From Bursaphelenchus xylophilus (Eukaryota > Nematoda > Chromadorea > Rhabditida > Aphelenchoididae): a DNA stretch of 64,000 bases. Numbering within the stretch: position 1 is the first letter of the stretch; each line of letters starts with the position of its first letter. The stretch covers positions 6,691,501-6,755,500 of the forward strand of contig CAJFCV020000005.1 of the NCBI GenBank assembly GCA_904066235.2, written 5' to 3'. Below the pieces are notes generated by a model, which was given only the letters and a program-made list of their open reading frames with translations, was not told where the DNA came from and made no database searches. Both the position numbers and the translations under genes were made by a program. Below, piece after piece: positions 48,898-60,903 of this stretch.

Positions 48898-48911
48898 TCC
48901 CTTGCAAGGGA
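48898..48911. repeat. Perfect palindrome TCCCTTGCAAGGGA
   Basis: Fourteen bases that equal the terminal heptamer of the foldback elements joined end to end. It may be a chance palindrome or a junction left by element excision or circularisation. Confidence 0.4.
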
Positions 48912-49133
48912 CTTGCAAAAGCAAACACCCAAACTGATATTGACCAGTAATGCTTGGCATATCTTCGCCGAAATGAATGAAACCCAGCCTTTGTTCGTAC
49001 CGCAGGGTCTACCTCTTATCGGAAATCTCAAATCCATTGGATGTACGTTGTAGATTTATATCATTCTTTCTCAAAAAAAAATTAAAATACAAGCCGGGAT
49101 ATGATAATTCGCTTTATGCACTCCGTTTCCCTT

Positions 49134-50386
49134 TTAATTCAATGGATCTAGACGTTTCAGAGATTCGGAAAGCATGGCTCTCAATTGGGGATACACTTCG
49201 CTGATCATCAACAACAATGCTACTCCCAACATGGTCGCTCTGACTTGAGGATCTCGATTATTTGACCTAAAGTAATGTAATCAAAATTGTGTTACGCCAA
49301 TCTAACGATGTGTCACATTGTTCAGCGAGGTTGTCATATCACATACATGAACTTGAGAACCAACGTGTTCCCTTTCAAAACGAGCTTCGGCCGAACGTAA
49401 CCCAAGACTCCGCCGTCATTCGACTTCTTCAGCCAATAAACGCAATTTGATCCCAAAACCCCGGTGATCTTCCCAATCTGATACAACGAAACTGGCTCCT
49501 AAATACACTTTAAACCGTTATTATTATTACAACCTTGAATACTCACCTTTTCTGCGTAAATATACTCTTCTTTTGCGGGATTTGCTTTGTGGACAACATA
49601 AGATCTGCCAACTGGAGTCATTCGAGGGGTCACCTAAAGGTTAATGATAAAAAAGGTTACAGAAAAAAGTTATTACTTTGAATAGAGTGGCCGGTGCTGG
49701 ATGCATTAGTTTACCGAAGCTTGTGGGATCGTGTGTTGGTAATCGAACTACCATAACTTGTTTGCCTCCGGCATTTTTAACGATAATTCCATTGCCGCTG
49801 ACCAGCTCTGCCGTCATCAAAGTTTGTTTTTTGTTGTCTTCGTCTCTGATGAGGAAGTTGATATGTTCGAATTTAGTCTGAGGACCCCAATTGGCTAGCA
49901 TGGCATTACTAAAATAAAAAGTCAAGTTTTTAAGCAACGAGCCGTGAAATTCTTTTAACTTGTCTTGTATGTATAATTGCAGGCTAGATTCTTTTCAAAA
50001 ATTATACATTTGTAATACTTTTCAAACTCCTTATCCAATTCAAATCTGGATGAACCGCATGGACAGAGAATTAGAGAGTCCGTTGTCTTTTTGGGCAACA
50101 CCACATATTACGTAAAGCTTTACGTAACATATGGTGTTATTACGATCTCCTCAAATTGATATAAAAAATTATATATACTCTTATAAGCGCATCAAATCAA
50201 TATTGGCCTCGAAAAAACATTACCAAGTTCAGAGGCGACTTACACATGTGGATCCGCCAACTTAATTGACACCCGGTTTATGGATCCAAGAATCGAGCAT
50301 TCCGGAAATTCATGAAAAATCTGATTCTCGGTCGCGATCTGCATTGCCTTGGCAAAGCCCTGCTTGACTTGGCCAAACAAGTCCAT
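49134..50386 (-). CDS. Phospholipid scramblase/LURP-one-like protein
   Basis: Five exons on the minus strand (50386-50244, 49908-49677, 49633-49547, 49498-49347, 49266-49134) give 248 aa. The fold is suggested by beta-strand-rich pairs such as GIIVKNAGGKQVMVVRL and GVLGYVRPKLVLKG, and by a C-terminal hydrophobic helix (PQVRATMLGVALLLM). The last segment resembles the end of scramblases, where an acidic D-x-x-V-R/K-A-x-x-LG pattern precedes the final helix. Family members move phospholipids or bind membranes, but several LURP-one-like proteins have no known activity. No PxxP-rich or palmitoylated cysteine-rich N-terminus is seen. ATG 50386 was chosen over 50467 because a GTTTTAG acceptor lies 7 nt before it. 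A palindrome sits in intron 1. Confidence 0.55.
50097..50138. repeat. Near-perfect palindrome in intron 1
   Basis: The core TTACGTAAAGCTTTACGTAA (20 bp) is perfectly self-complementary, and the flanks extend the match (ACACCACATA on the left, ACATATGGTGT on the right) with small mismatches, about 42 bp in all. It may be a tiny foldback insertion or a protein-binding site. Confidence 0.55.
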
Positions 50387-50499
50387 TCTAGCGCTAAAAC
50401 GACTTTTAATCCGGCGGAAATGGATAATCGTAACTTTGGACACAACATAAGCGATGACCAATTCCATAACTCACAATGACAATGGACAAACGCGTAATG

Positions 50500-53400
50500 T
50501 CATTAGAAGAAAAAAGGTTGCCGAAGGTGGCAGTAAAGATAAGAAACTACATAAAGAAGCCGTCAAACTGGTCAAGACAGTTAAATTTAACGGTAAAAAG
50601 CAAAAGATAATTGGAGAATCCATCTAAAATCATGTAAACAGAAGAAAGTGAATTGGGGTAAAGGGGAATGAGTTTAAATCAAGCCGTAAAAGGCAACTCG
50701 CTCCAAATTATACGAAACACCGACGTAAAAAGAGATTTCCCAACGGTACGAGTCCTCCTCAAACTTCCCCTCGCTTACATTTCCCTTCCCAATCGATCGG
50801 AAAAGAAAAAGAAAAACTTTTTTTTCTTCAGGCGAAACAAGGAAATCAAAGCCTAAGGCGGCTTCCCAAAGCGGTTTCAAACCCCCCAAAACAATTTTAT
50901 TTACTTTCAATCGACCTTGATCATGTAGAATATGAGCGATAAAAATGCATACATATCAATTGTAATGCGATATTTTGAAAAAAGCACTTGATTTTTTGGA
51001 AAGTGTGGAAATGAAATGAATGGATGGAGAGAGATGATTACTGCAATATAACTTTATTGTTTATGTGCTGCATTATCACAAAAAATGTCCATCTGATTGT
51101 GAAATGACAATCAAAAAGTTTTAGCTGTTTATTTTTTGGAAAATAAATATGAGTAATCGATTATAGCAACTTCATATTGAGGGTATTGAATGTGATCACT
51201 TGGAGGGGAACTTATCTCGTATTACCAAAACAGCTTTAAAGAACGGTATCACCATCAAAGATTAATTAATTTAAGACGACGTTGTTAATTAAGAAATAAA
51301 TATGCATAATAGTTTTATTTTGCGTTGTTTGTATTTTTTAACCATTGTAACCGTTCTTCAAAAGGTTACTCCCAATATCAATAAACCATGAAATTGAGAA
51401 TGATTCACACGGGAAGAATGCGTTATTTAACCAGCTTTCATTCATTTACAATTCAACTACTTTTCTGTAGTTCAAGACCCTTGGGAATCTCTGATTTACA
51501 TTTGGCTTCTTTTATTTCAACCATGAAGAAAAATTTGTGTGTCCCAAGCAACTATCGTTAGACATTTCATTTGTGAATTCAATTTTAAATCGGATTGCAA
51601 AGAAGATTACTTCCATTCCTCTGTTTCTCATCTTTATAACCCTTGGTAACGTTTGATAAGAGAAGATGTTCGACTTCTGTCATTGACAAGAGGGATAGGT
51701 GATTCCAGCGTTCTTTTCTCGCAATTCAAGTCTTTTTGGAGTATGGTAATGTAGTGAAAAAGGTCTAAACGCATGGGCTGTGTTTTGTGGTCTTTTCTGT
51801 ATGCATCTTACCGTAATTAGGCACAATCACAGATTCATTAGCCAGAAAAAATAAGATATCCGCCGAGATTACGTGCAATAAAGGCACAAGGTTGGCACCG
51901 AAGAGATCACAAGACACAAATTGTGGCGTCTATAAATACTGTGGATCCTTAGCCCTCATCCACTTATTGTTTCACTAGATTAGCTTTATGCATGATTTAG
52001 TTCACGGACTTACATTACCTTTTACACTCATACATATTGGAAAAAACAGGGTCATTTCTTGCTTGTTATACGTTTTGATTACACTACTACTACAACATGC
52101 TATACTGGCTTTATATCTTTCTTGATCTGTAGCCATTTTAATAATGGTCATGTTGTCCACGCGTTACGCTTTCCATTTTAGAGTAAAACTCTCAAAAAGG
52201 GCTAGTCATAAACAATTGAACTGTCTCCTATTTCTGCAAATTTCGAACTATCAAAAAAATTTGGAACCCCGTTCCTTGCGAGCTCTAATTTTCGCAAAGT
52301 CAATAGAACATCATCTATTTGCTTACTCTCCCCAAACACATAATAATAGAAAGCCAGCTTTTGTTAAAGTTGTTTACAATCACTCCCACTACTGGATCAC
52401 CCAATGAAAGGCTTTACAAGTTGCTTTTAGGTTCTGCACTTTCGTCATATGGGTACAGCATGCATTACTCATGAGTATTCTGTGTTTTGGTTCGCTGAGG
52501 AAGACTATTCTTTAATTGATTGTATTCGAGGAGAGGTCATCATAAATTATCTTTTTGACAAGTATTGTAGTATGTAGGGGGTCTCTAGTATATTATGCCG
52601 AAGTTTGATGCTAAATTTATATCTGTTTTAGGGGTAGGTTTGATGGATGAATGACATTGATTGGGTTTAAACAAAAATCTTGAAATTATTGTTTGAATTG
52701 ATTCATGGATTATATTTTTGGCTAAATTCTGGATTATCCGTTAGTCCAGCTGTCAATGGGTTATTACGTACAGTTTTGTCAGGGAAATCAGAACCTTTTC
52801 TGTATTAAATGTAACTTTTATTACACGGAAATGCAACGTTTCCTTCTCAAGTTGTGTCCCATTATCGTGGTAACCTTGGCGACTAAATCCGGCCCATCCG
52901 TTCCTCGATTCCTTCCAGCAGCCCCTAGACATTGCTTTGTCCACTCTTCTGTCGCCATTCCTTTCCTGACCTTGAAGTGTTTGAAATGTCGAACACCCTT
53001 CCTTTTTTCTTCAGACCTTTCTTCGTTCCAGCTCTCTAAACCCCTCCGGGCTGCTTTTCCCCCTCTCTTTCCGCGCGATGGATATCCGAATGATTTTGTC
53101 ATTCCATCTCCGCTCTTCTTCACCTACTTTCGGGGCGTGTAATTTTTAGGAGAAAGGGATTTTTGTGATTATTCCAGGTTTCTGCAACCTAAAGCAGTCT
53201 AAATCTGTTTTCTAATTCGAAGCGTTACCATGACTAAATTTCATTTTACAAGTCATTTGACACAATTGGAATTACTTTTCGCCGTTACTTTGATTCTAAA
53301 CATTAATTCTTTTTTGATTTTATTTTTTGGAAGTTTCCGCAAAAACAGGCTACGCGAAAGGTTTCAGAAACAGACCCTAAAGCTAAACCCTTTTAAGGAT

Positions 53401-54360
53401 TCCGTTTTTTATGGGAAATATAATGGTATTCGTAAAAATGATAGGAATCTTTACAGTTATTTGGTGAGTCACCTCGCGGTATAAACGCCAAAGAAATTAC
53501 CATTGTTTTACAAAAAAAGGGAAGTTGCTACTTTTTAGTTTGTAATCCTCCAGCAATTTTAATTTTTTACTATTATGGATCTGTGATCGTCCAATTCTGA
53601 TGTTAATTGACCTTCCAAATCTCTCAAATCCAACTTCCGGATTTACCATTCCCACCCCCATTATCCCCATGGGCCCGCCTCTTTATCCATTAAAGTAAAC
53701 TCTGCTTATCAAATGGCATGACATGAGAGATTACACGTAATTCACGTTGCTCACACCCTTCCTTCGCTGCTGATAAGAAGGTCGGCTCCGGATCTCCAAT
53801 TATGTTATGTTCAGGTTTATTTTTTTATTTTTGATTGACACTGCTTTCACTTTCCTTTACCATTCCCCTTGTAAATCAGATTATGACACGTGATGTTTTG
53901 AGTCCAAAATGAGAGAAAATTACTAGGTTTTCTTTCAAAAGGGTCAGATTTTACAACACTTTTTAGTTTTTATTTGTTTTCTTTTTCAAAAATGTTTTTA
54001 TTTTTGAATATTGTAAGTACCTTCAAAACGGACAATTTGCGGACAAAATTTCATAATTTTGAAAATTTTATTTTATACGTTATTGTTAAAATCATGAGCA
54101 GTTGAGTTTGTCTAGAAGTAAGTTAGTTATTTTTCCTAAGATTTTTGATGACTAATAGACATTTTACTTATATTTTTTACTGTTATATCAAAGTCATCTA
54201 ATTTTGCTGTTTTTGTGTTTTCGTCTTAATAACATGCCATTTCCGGTAAATTTTCAAATAATTCATTTACAGATCTTCCCCTTTTTTCGTTCTTTAATAA
54301 ATTCCCCGCCCTCGAGAAATTTTCCAACCAAATTTGAGCGAATTCCAATCCAAATACCAT
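50500..54360. other. Intergenic stretch
   Basis: No supported gene. Overlapping frames on both strands at 52756-53142 have no domain and no splice support. The rest is AT-rich. The right edge must contain the promoter of the first Spinster gene. Confidence 0.4.
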
Positions 54361-54382
54361 CGCCATTGTCCATGTATATATA

Positions 54383-56846
54383 ATGTTTGTAGCTATGAAT
54401 GAGAATGAGCCCGATCAAAGCAGCGGATCGTTCCATGAGGTGTCTCTAGCCGGTCTGCCCGATCCCATCATGACCATCAAAACGAAGAAGGAAAGGGCCC
54501 CCAGGTAAAAAAAAATAAAGACAAATATAAACTTTTATTTTGCTGTGTTGCTTTTGCTTATATTTCTTTCCTAACAGTGTGTAAATTCTAGTCCTCTAAC
54601 CTCCAGTAATTCCATGGATTCTAGTGACAAACAGCCGGCGATTACACCCAAGGGATATGTCATCATTGTCGTACTTTTCACCATCAATCTACTCAATTAT
54701 ATGGATCGGTTGACGATATCAGGTATTTTTCAGATAATTTACGGAATTCTACGTTTTCTTTTATCATCCTTGGTCATAGATTATGTTTCACAACTTTAGA
54801 TTGTTGGATAAAGTGTGATAACTTCGTATTTTCAGCGGTCCTAACATCGGTAACTCGCTACTATGACCTAACAAGTTCCCAAGGAGGTCTTCTCCAGACA
54901 GTTTTTATAGTATTCTTCATGGCTGTTGCTCCCATTTGTGGTTGGCTGGGTGATAGATATAATCGAAAATGGATCATGGTTGGGGGTCTTCTTGTTTGGA
55001 TCGCCGCTGTATTGGCATCAACGTTTGTCCCATCAAATGTAGGTTTGTCATCTACATTTTTTATTACTGTATATGGTTTTAGATGTTCTACTTGTTCCTT
55101 TTCTTCAGAGGGATGGTGGGCACTGGAGAAGCCTCTTACTCAGTCATAGCGCCCACAGTTATCGCTGATATGTTCAAATCAACCGTGAGGAGTAAAGTTT
55201 TAATGGTCTTTTATCTGGCTATTCCATTGGGAAGGTAAGTTGAGTCGGGAATTGTAGGAGATAAAGTAATGGTAATACTAATTTAACTTCTTTTTCAGTG
55301 GTCTTGGCTACATGGTCGGCTCAACGATATCGTCAGCGATGGGCGCTTGGCAATGGGGACTTCGGGTGACTCCAATCTTTGGAGCTGTTTGTGTCTTCAT
55401 CCTTGTTTTATTTGTGGAAGAACCGGAAAGAGAAGTTTTGGAGAAGGTAAAGGATGATGAAAATGCATCCATCTGGAAGGATATCACTTATTTACTTAAA
55501 AAGTAAGTGATTTACTACATATTTGGATTTTTACATATGATCTATTTTATGACATATTATTTTAGTAAGACTTACTTCTTCTCTACTTGGGGCTATACTT
55601 TTATTATCTTTGCTGTCGGAACGTTGAGTTGGTGGGCTCCATCTACGATTGAATATGCGATAGCGGATAGGAATGGATTAAATAGTACCGAAGATCTCGA
55701 ACCTTCGGAGAAGGATTCGTAAGTTTTGATAATAATATAAAATCATGGTGAATTCCAGAGTTGGCACAATCTTTGGCGGCATCACACTGATCTCTGGCCT
55801 AGTTGGAGTCATCACGGGCACTCTGTTTGCAACAGCGTGGAAGAACGGAACTTATTGCTTCAAGAATCACTCCAGTATCCGGGCTGATGTATTTGTTTGC
55901 ATAATTGGTTCAGTCATCGCGACTCCCTTACTTTTTGTGGCTCTTTATACGATTGATGTGGGATTGACATTGGCTTATGTAAGTTGCGCAATAATTTATA
56001 AAATTTGTAACTCTGTGCCATCTCATTATCGCCATCCATTTCTTCAGATTTTTATTTTCTTCACGACCACTTCGCTCTCCCTCAATTGGGCCTGTAATGT
56101 TGACCTTCTCATGTATATTGTTGTGCCGAGAAAAAGAAATATTGCGAGTGCAGTTCAGACCTCAGTCGGCCATGCTTTTGGAGACGCCTCAGGTCCTTAT
56201 ATCGTCGGATTTATTTCCGATTTAATTTCTAAAGGCGACTCTTCTCCTGGAACGAAGTTTACGTCGTTGAGGACAGCTTTCTTACTGCCAAATGCATTAC
56301 TAGTGCTGTCTGGAATCATGTACATTATCGCCGCATTTACACTTCCACATGATCTGAGCAAATTGGAGAACATTGAGATCCGTAAGCAGATCTGAGATGT
56401 TATACGTGATGTGCTTTTGTGTTTTTTTTTGTTTGCCTGCAATAATACGTTTTACGCGATCAATTTTGTTTGTGATAAGCTTGTTAGAGACGTGTTTGAT
56501 GACATCACAGTTTCACCTTTGTTATGAATTAGGGTTTTTAAGTCGTCAATTTGACGCGTTGTCGAATTGCCATCATTTTCGTCATGTCAAATTGTTCTGT
56601 CATTTTGATGGTCAAGTTGAGCTTTTTTGGATTTTTTAAGATTTTTTCCAAATATTTTTGTGAATATTAATTTTCCCGCTGCTTTGGCATTGTGTTTTAA
56701 ACCAAGACGATTTGAATTTTGAACCAATCTGATTTTTTGGCATTTTAGAATACCACAAAGGGACAGAGACGATAAATTCGATCAAGAAACTGAAGAATAC
56801 GGTCGGGGATTCCACCAAAGAAAAGTACATGCAACAGGAGTACTGA
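54383..56846 (+). CDS. Spinster-type MFS transporter, copy 1
   Basis: Nine exons (54383-54504, 54592-54722, 54836-55038, 55083-55234, 55299-55502, 55566-55718, 55759-55978, 56048-56381, 56749-56846) give 538 aa with about 12 hydrophobic spans. Spinster hallmarks are the first span ending INLLNYMDR, the GLLQTVFIVFF span and the loop GWLGDRYNRKWIM (MFS signature), then [21 protein letters not shown] and [14 protein letters not shown]. Family members are lysosomal or late-endosomal transporters for sphingolipids, lysophospholipids or sugars. Expected location is the lysosome membrane. The 3' end is ambiguous: if the GTAAGC at 56382 is not used, translation stops at 56395 (KQI, 510 aa). If it is used, the C-terminus is YHKGTETINSIKK to YMQQEY. 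A second in-frame ATG lies at 54395. The copy 2 gene is 1.7 kb downstream. Confidence 0.85.
56530..56650. repeat. MITE-like family A, partial copy
   Basis: Its sequence matches the inverse of the right half of the 20833-21182 element (shared AAGTCGTCAA, ATTTTCGTCATGTCAAATTG, TTCTGTCATTTTGAT blocks). Only one end is present. It lies inside the last intron of the copy 1 transporter, between the optional donor at 56382 and exon 9. Confidence 0.55.
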
Positions 56847-57003
56847 AGCCAGGATTCTTGGGAGATCCTCACATATCATTCTCATTTCACATCATTTCGA
56901 ATACGGGCCGATTATTACGCAATGAAATTTCGACTGATTACGTCACTTCTCGTATGATTTTCCTCATTGTGCCATATCATTTTGACAGTTATTTGAATTT
57001 GTA

Positions 57004-57009
57004 AATAAA
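57004..57009 (+). terminator. Poly(A) signal AATAAA of transporter copy 1
   Basis: Canonical hexamer 157 nt after the long-isoform stop. It supports use of exon 9. Confidence 0.55.
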
Positions 57010-57126
57010 AAGTTCTTGCTGCTTTTTCTTTATAATACAATTCCAAAGATGGTCAATAATCTTGAGTCACTTTTACGAGATAATTTCTCACCCGATCATG
57101 AATACATATACTATAATATGGTTGAG

Positions 57127-57640
57127 CCTGAACTCTACCCCTTTCCTGAACTTTACCCCAATCTGAACTCTACCCCTTTTTCAACTCTACCCCAAAAAAG
57201 GCTGTACTCTACCCCTTTTTTGATTTTCGCCAAAAAATCTGAACTCTCCCCCTTTTTGAACATTACCCCATTTTGAAAATTGAAAAAACAAGGTGTGACA
57301 TCTTATACAATGAAAATTTTTTTCAAATTGAAAAAAAATAAGATGTGGCAACTCGTACGATGAAAATTTTTTCTGAAATATTATAGAAAAGAATAAGGTG
57401 TGACATCTTTCCATCGTATAAGACGTCACACCTAATTTTTCTCAATTTGAAAAAAAATTTCATCGTATAAGATGTCACACCTCATGTTTTCAATTTTCAA
57501 AATGAGGGGTAGTGTTCAAAAAGGGGAGGGTTCATTCAAGGGGTAGAGTTGAAAAAGGGGTAAAGTTCTGAAGGGGTAAAGTTGAAAAAGGGGTAGAGTT
57601 GAAAAAGGGGTAGAGTTCAGAAAAGGGGTAGAGTTCTGCC
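57127..57640. mobile_element. Nested inverted-repeat element with CTCTACCCC arrays
   Basis: The left arm holds about seven imperfect units of (G)AACTCTACCCC and the right arm about eight of the inverse GGGGTAGAGTT. Between them a second inverted pair starts AGGTGTGACATCTTATAC and ends as GTATAAGATGTCACACCT, with two more partial copies. The ends pair over ~10-12 bp beyond the arrays. The element is about 510 bp and non-coding. It lies between the two transporter genes. Confidence 0.7.
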
Positions 57641-58578
57641 GCAACGCCATTTATCAAGTACTTTGATAGTAAATCAGAAAATGTCTCCCTTTTACTCAAA
57701 AAACCAACGATAGTTCCTATTATACAATGACGTTGATTTCGACCGGTCAAACTCGCCTGCTCTACCTCGATATTGAGTGAGTTTGACCAAAGTCCCTCGA
57801 AGAGAGCGATTTCCGCGCAAGCGTTCGTCTTGGTAAGCTCCCTTTCTTCATGCAAATGTCTTCGGGGAGCCCGTGGGTCACTCAACGCGAGGCCATTCCA
57901 TTTTTGCAATTTTTTGGGGACAAATTCCCTTTTATCCAGTCTTTTTTGTTTCCAAGAAGGAAGATGTGTCGTTTTTTTGTTTGATAAAAATATAATTTAT
58001 GCAAATCTGTGTGCGGCACAAGCTCCAAGGACATAAACCATGCTATCAGGAGTGTTTAGTGCCCTGATTCTGTCCATTCCTCTGTAAAATTGGTTCATTT
58101 TTCTCTAAAATAATGTTTATTTGGCCTTTCGAATAAATCAATGGCTTTGAAAAACTTCCTTATCGTCTCCTGACTTCGTAGTTTTACTTGTTCATGTTCT
58201 TCCCCTAATCTTGAACTGCAATCATTAATTTTATACTCTTGCGATAATTTATTTACAGTATTTTTTTCGTTTTCTTCGTTTTATCAAAATTTCCCAAGCT
58301 TTTGTGTAAATCAACTACAGAATTCTTTTAGTTACGTTGAAACACACTTCTTTTTTTTGGTATCAACGTGTTTAACACTTCCTCTTTTGCTGTTTGATAT
58401 ATATGAATTTTACAAAAAGTTTCCCATTTGTTACCTAAAATCTTTTTTTGTAACGTTCCGTTATGATGATTGTTTTGTCACTTTGAATGATAAATCATAT
58501 AAAATATGATTTCATGAATGAGTATTGAACAGGTTTATTGAGGTTTTGTGATTCAGATTGAATTTTATATTACTTTAG
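57641..58578. other. Intergenic region upstream of transporter copy 2
   Basis: AT-rich, no supported gene. Short frames at 57773-58036 have no domain. The 5' control region of copy 2 should be here. Confidence 0.4.
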
Positions 58579-60501
58579 ATGACGGCCAAAGATAAAGAAG
58601 AGAATCTGAATGCGGTATTGTTGTTGGATGAAAAGAAAGTTACAAGTCCGCCAACAACTGATAACACTGTCGAACAGTATGTTATTTTATTATGTTTTCT
58701 TATCTTTTCTTTAGGGTTCAAGGCTTATCAACGAAAGATTATGTCATCGTAACTGTTTTGTTCGCCATCAACCTTCTGAATTACATGGACCGGCTTACTA
58801 CAGCTGGTTAGTACATTAAATTATCAAATGACACCTCTTTTTTTAAATATGAGATCTGTTATAATCCATATACCATGTGTAATATAAGACCCGATCGTTT
58901 TAGGCATCTTAACGTCTATCCAAGCCTTTTACAACCTCCACGACTCAGAAGCAGGCCTTATTCAGACAATATTCATCGTTGTTTTTATGTTATTTGCGCC
59001 TTTATGGGGCTATCTTGGAGATCGGCATAATCGTAAATGGCTGATGACTATTGGATTAGCCATGTGGGTGGCAGCTGTGTTACTCTCATCTTTCTGTCCT
59101 CCAAAAGTAAGTTAAGTTTCTATTTGTTTCTTTTTATTTTAGATGTTCTACATGTTCCTGTTGTTACGTGGAATTATGGGTATTGGAATGGCTTCGTATT
59201 CAATTATCGCGCCTACTGTAATCGCCGACTTCTTCGTAGCGAGTAGAAGGAGTAATGTCCTCATGTTTTTCTACTTTGCCATTCCTATTGGGAGGTGAGT
59301 CCTTGTGTTATTCTGTATATGACTTATCTGATCTGTAACATATCTCATTTTTTATGTGTAGCATAACCGTCCTTGTGTTTCAGCGGTCTTGGTTACATGG
59401 TGAGTGGACTGGTCGCTGGACTGACGGGTGATTGGCAATGGGGAATAAGAGTTACCTCGTTCTATGGTTTTGTCTGCATATTGGCTATTATTTTCGCTGT
59501 TCCCGAGCCAAATAGGGAGAGATCCTCAGAGAATGATGAGAATCTGGACTCGTCGTATCTGCATGACATCTTTTATCTTCTTAAAAAGTGAGTTAGTCCA
59601 CATACTCTCACCAAGTTTGTAGTAAAACTTATGTTTTCTCGACTCTCGGGGTGACTTTTGTTATGTTTGTGGCCGGAACTTTGTCTTGGTGGGTTCCCAC
59701 ATTGATTAATCATGCTGTCGCTGCAAAGCAAGGTCTTAATGATACCAGTTTGCTTGCCAAGGAGTACACAGAAGCGTAAGTTTGTAGCTTAATCGGCAAT
59801 TGATATTATCATTCAGGACTGGTCTCTACTTTGGAGCAATCACTTGCATCTCCGGCCTTGTTGGAGTTGGTCTCGGATCAATTTCTTCTAGTCTGTGGAA
59901 ATCAGGATCCCTGTGTTTTATGGGCAAGAAGACCAAGCGAGCGGATGCCTTGGTTTCTGGTATTGGCTCGGCCGTCGCTGCTCCATTACTTCTGATAATT
60001 TGCATTATCATCTACTCAAATATGACACTCGCTTGGGTAGGTTACTAACGTAAATAATATCGTCACTCTTTCTAGATCTTAATTTTGTTCATGATTACTG
60101 CCATTTGCCTGAACTGGGCGATCGCTGTCGACCTTATCTTATACATCATACCTCCATCCAAAAGAGGAGCTGCCACCGCTTTCCAAACCTTCATTGGGCA
60201 TGCTCTTGGTGATGCGTCAGGACCTTATATCATCGGAATCATATCTGATTGGGTTCGGAAAGATGATGAGAGTCCGTATGGGAAGTTCCACTCGCTGATC
60301 ATCTCCTTTTACGTCCCAAATGTGTTGTTGGTCCTGAGTGCCGTTGGTTTCTTCATCTCTGCATACACATTGAGTGGGGATCTGAAGAACTTAGAAGGTC
60401 AAAAGTAAGAACTAGTTGATTAAATCACATATGTTTTCAGTTCATCCAAATCGAACGAAGTCGAGGGATCGGACGAGAAGAAGGATGTCATCTCGTTGTA
60501 A
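58579..60501 (+). CDS. Spinster-type MFS transporter, copy 2
   Basis: Nine exons (58579-58676, 58715-58806, 58904-59106, 59143-59294, 59384-59587, 59623-59775, 59817-60036, 60076-60404, 60441-60501) give 503 aa with ~12 membrane spans. Motifs match copy 1: [74 protein letters not shown]. Exons 3-7 have exactly the same sizes as in copy 1 (203, 152, 204, 153, 220 nt), so the two arose by tandem duplication. The C-terminus is a short acidic tail ([14 protein letters not shown]). The ATG follows a TACTTTAG acceptor directly, so spliced leader addition would leave no native 5' UTR. Expected role is lysosomal lipid or sugar efflux, as for family members. Confidence 0.87.
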
Positions 60502-60903
60502 TTTGTTATTTTTGTCTCCAATATTCCCATTGTTGTTTGTATATAGTCAAGATTGTTGTTCGGGTAATTAGTAAATCACTTGCTTATCCTCAACTTAGTC
60601 GGTTGGTTTGAATTCTTTATCCCTTCTTACCCCAGTTCGGGTCACACCACGATTTATTGAGCCGAGCTAAAACGTTTTGCCACTGGGTTGCGTGGTAAAA
60701 TTATAATATTTTTTTACAAAAAGCCGGCTCAAACCCTCTCGAGAACAACAAAAGAACAAGCGATAACTGGATCTCGCCTATTTATTCAGTTCTGCGACGT
60801 GGAAAAGGCCTGAAAGGGCCCAAGAACCATTCCCCAACTATCCGTCCGTGTTTAAATTGTCTAATTTCATAAAAAACGGGTCCGGAAGCTCCTTGTTGGC
60901 AAT

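Noticed and set aside
52756..53142. A 128-codon plus-strand gene or a 100-codon minus-strand gene.
   Set aside because: Both strands are open over the same stretch, neither has a domain, and neither has matching splice sites.
57016..57276. A repeat-containing protein with E-L-Y-P-F units.
   Set aside because: It is the translation of the CTCTACCCC array of a non-coding inverted element. The opposite strand shows the same pattern.
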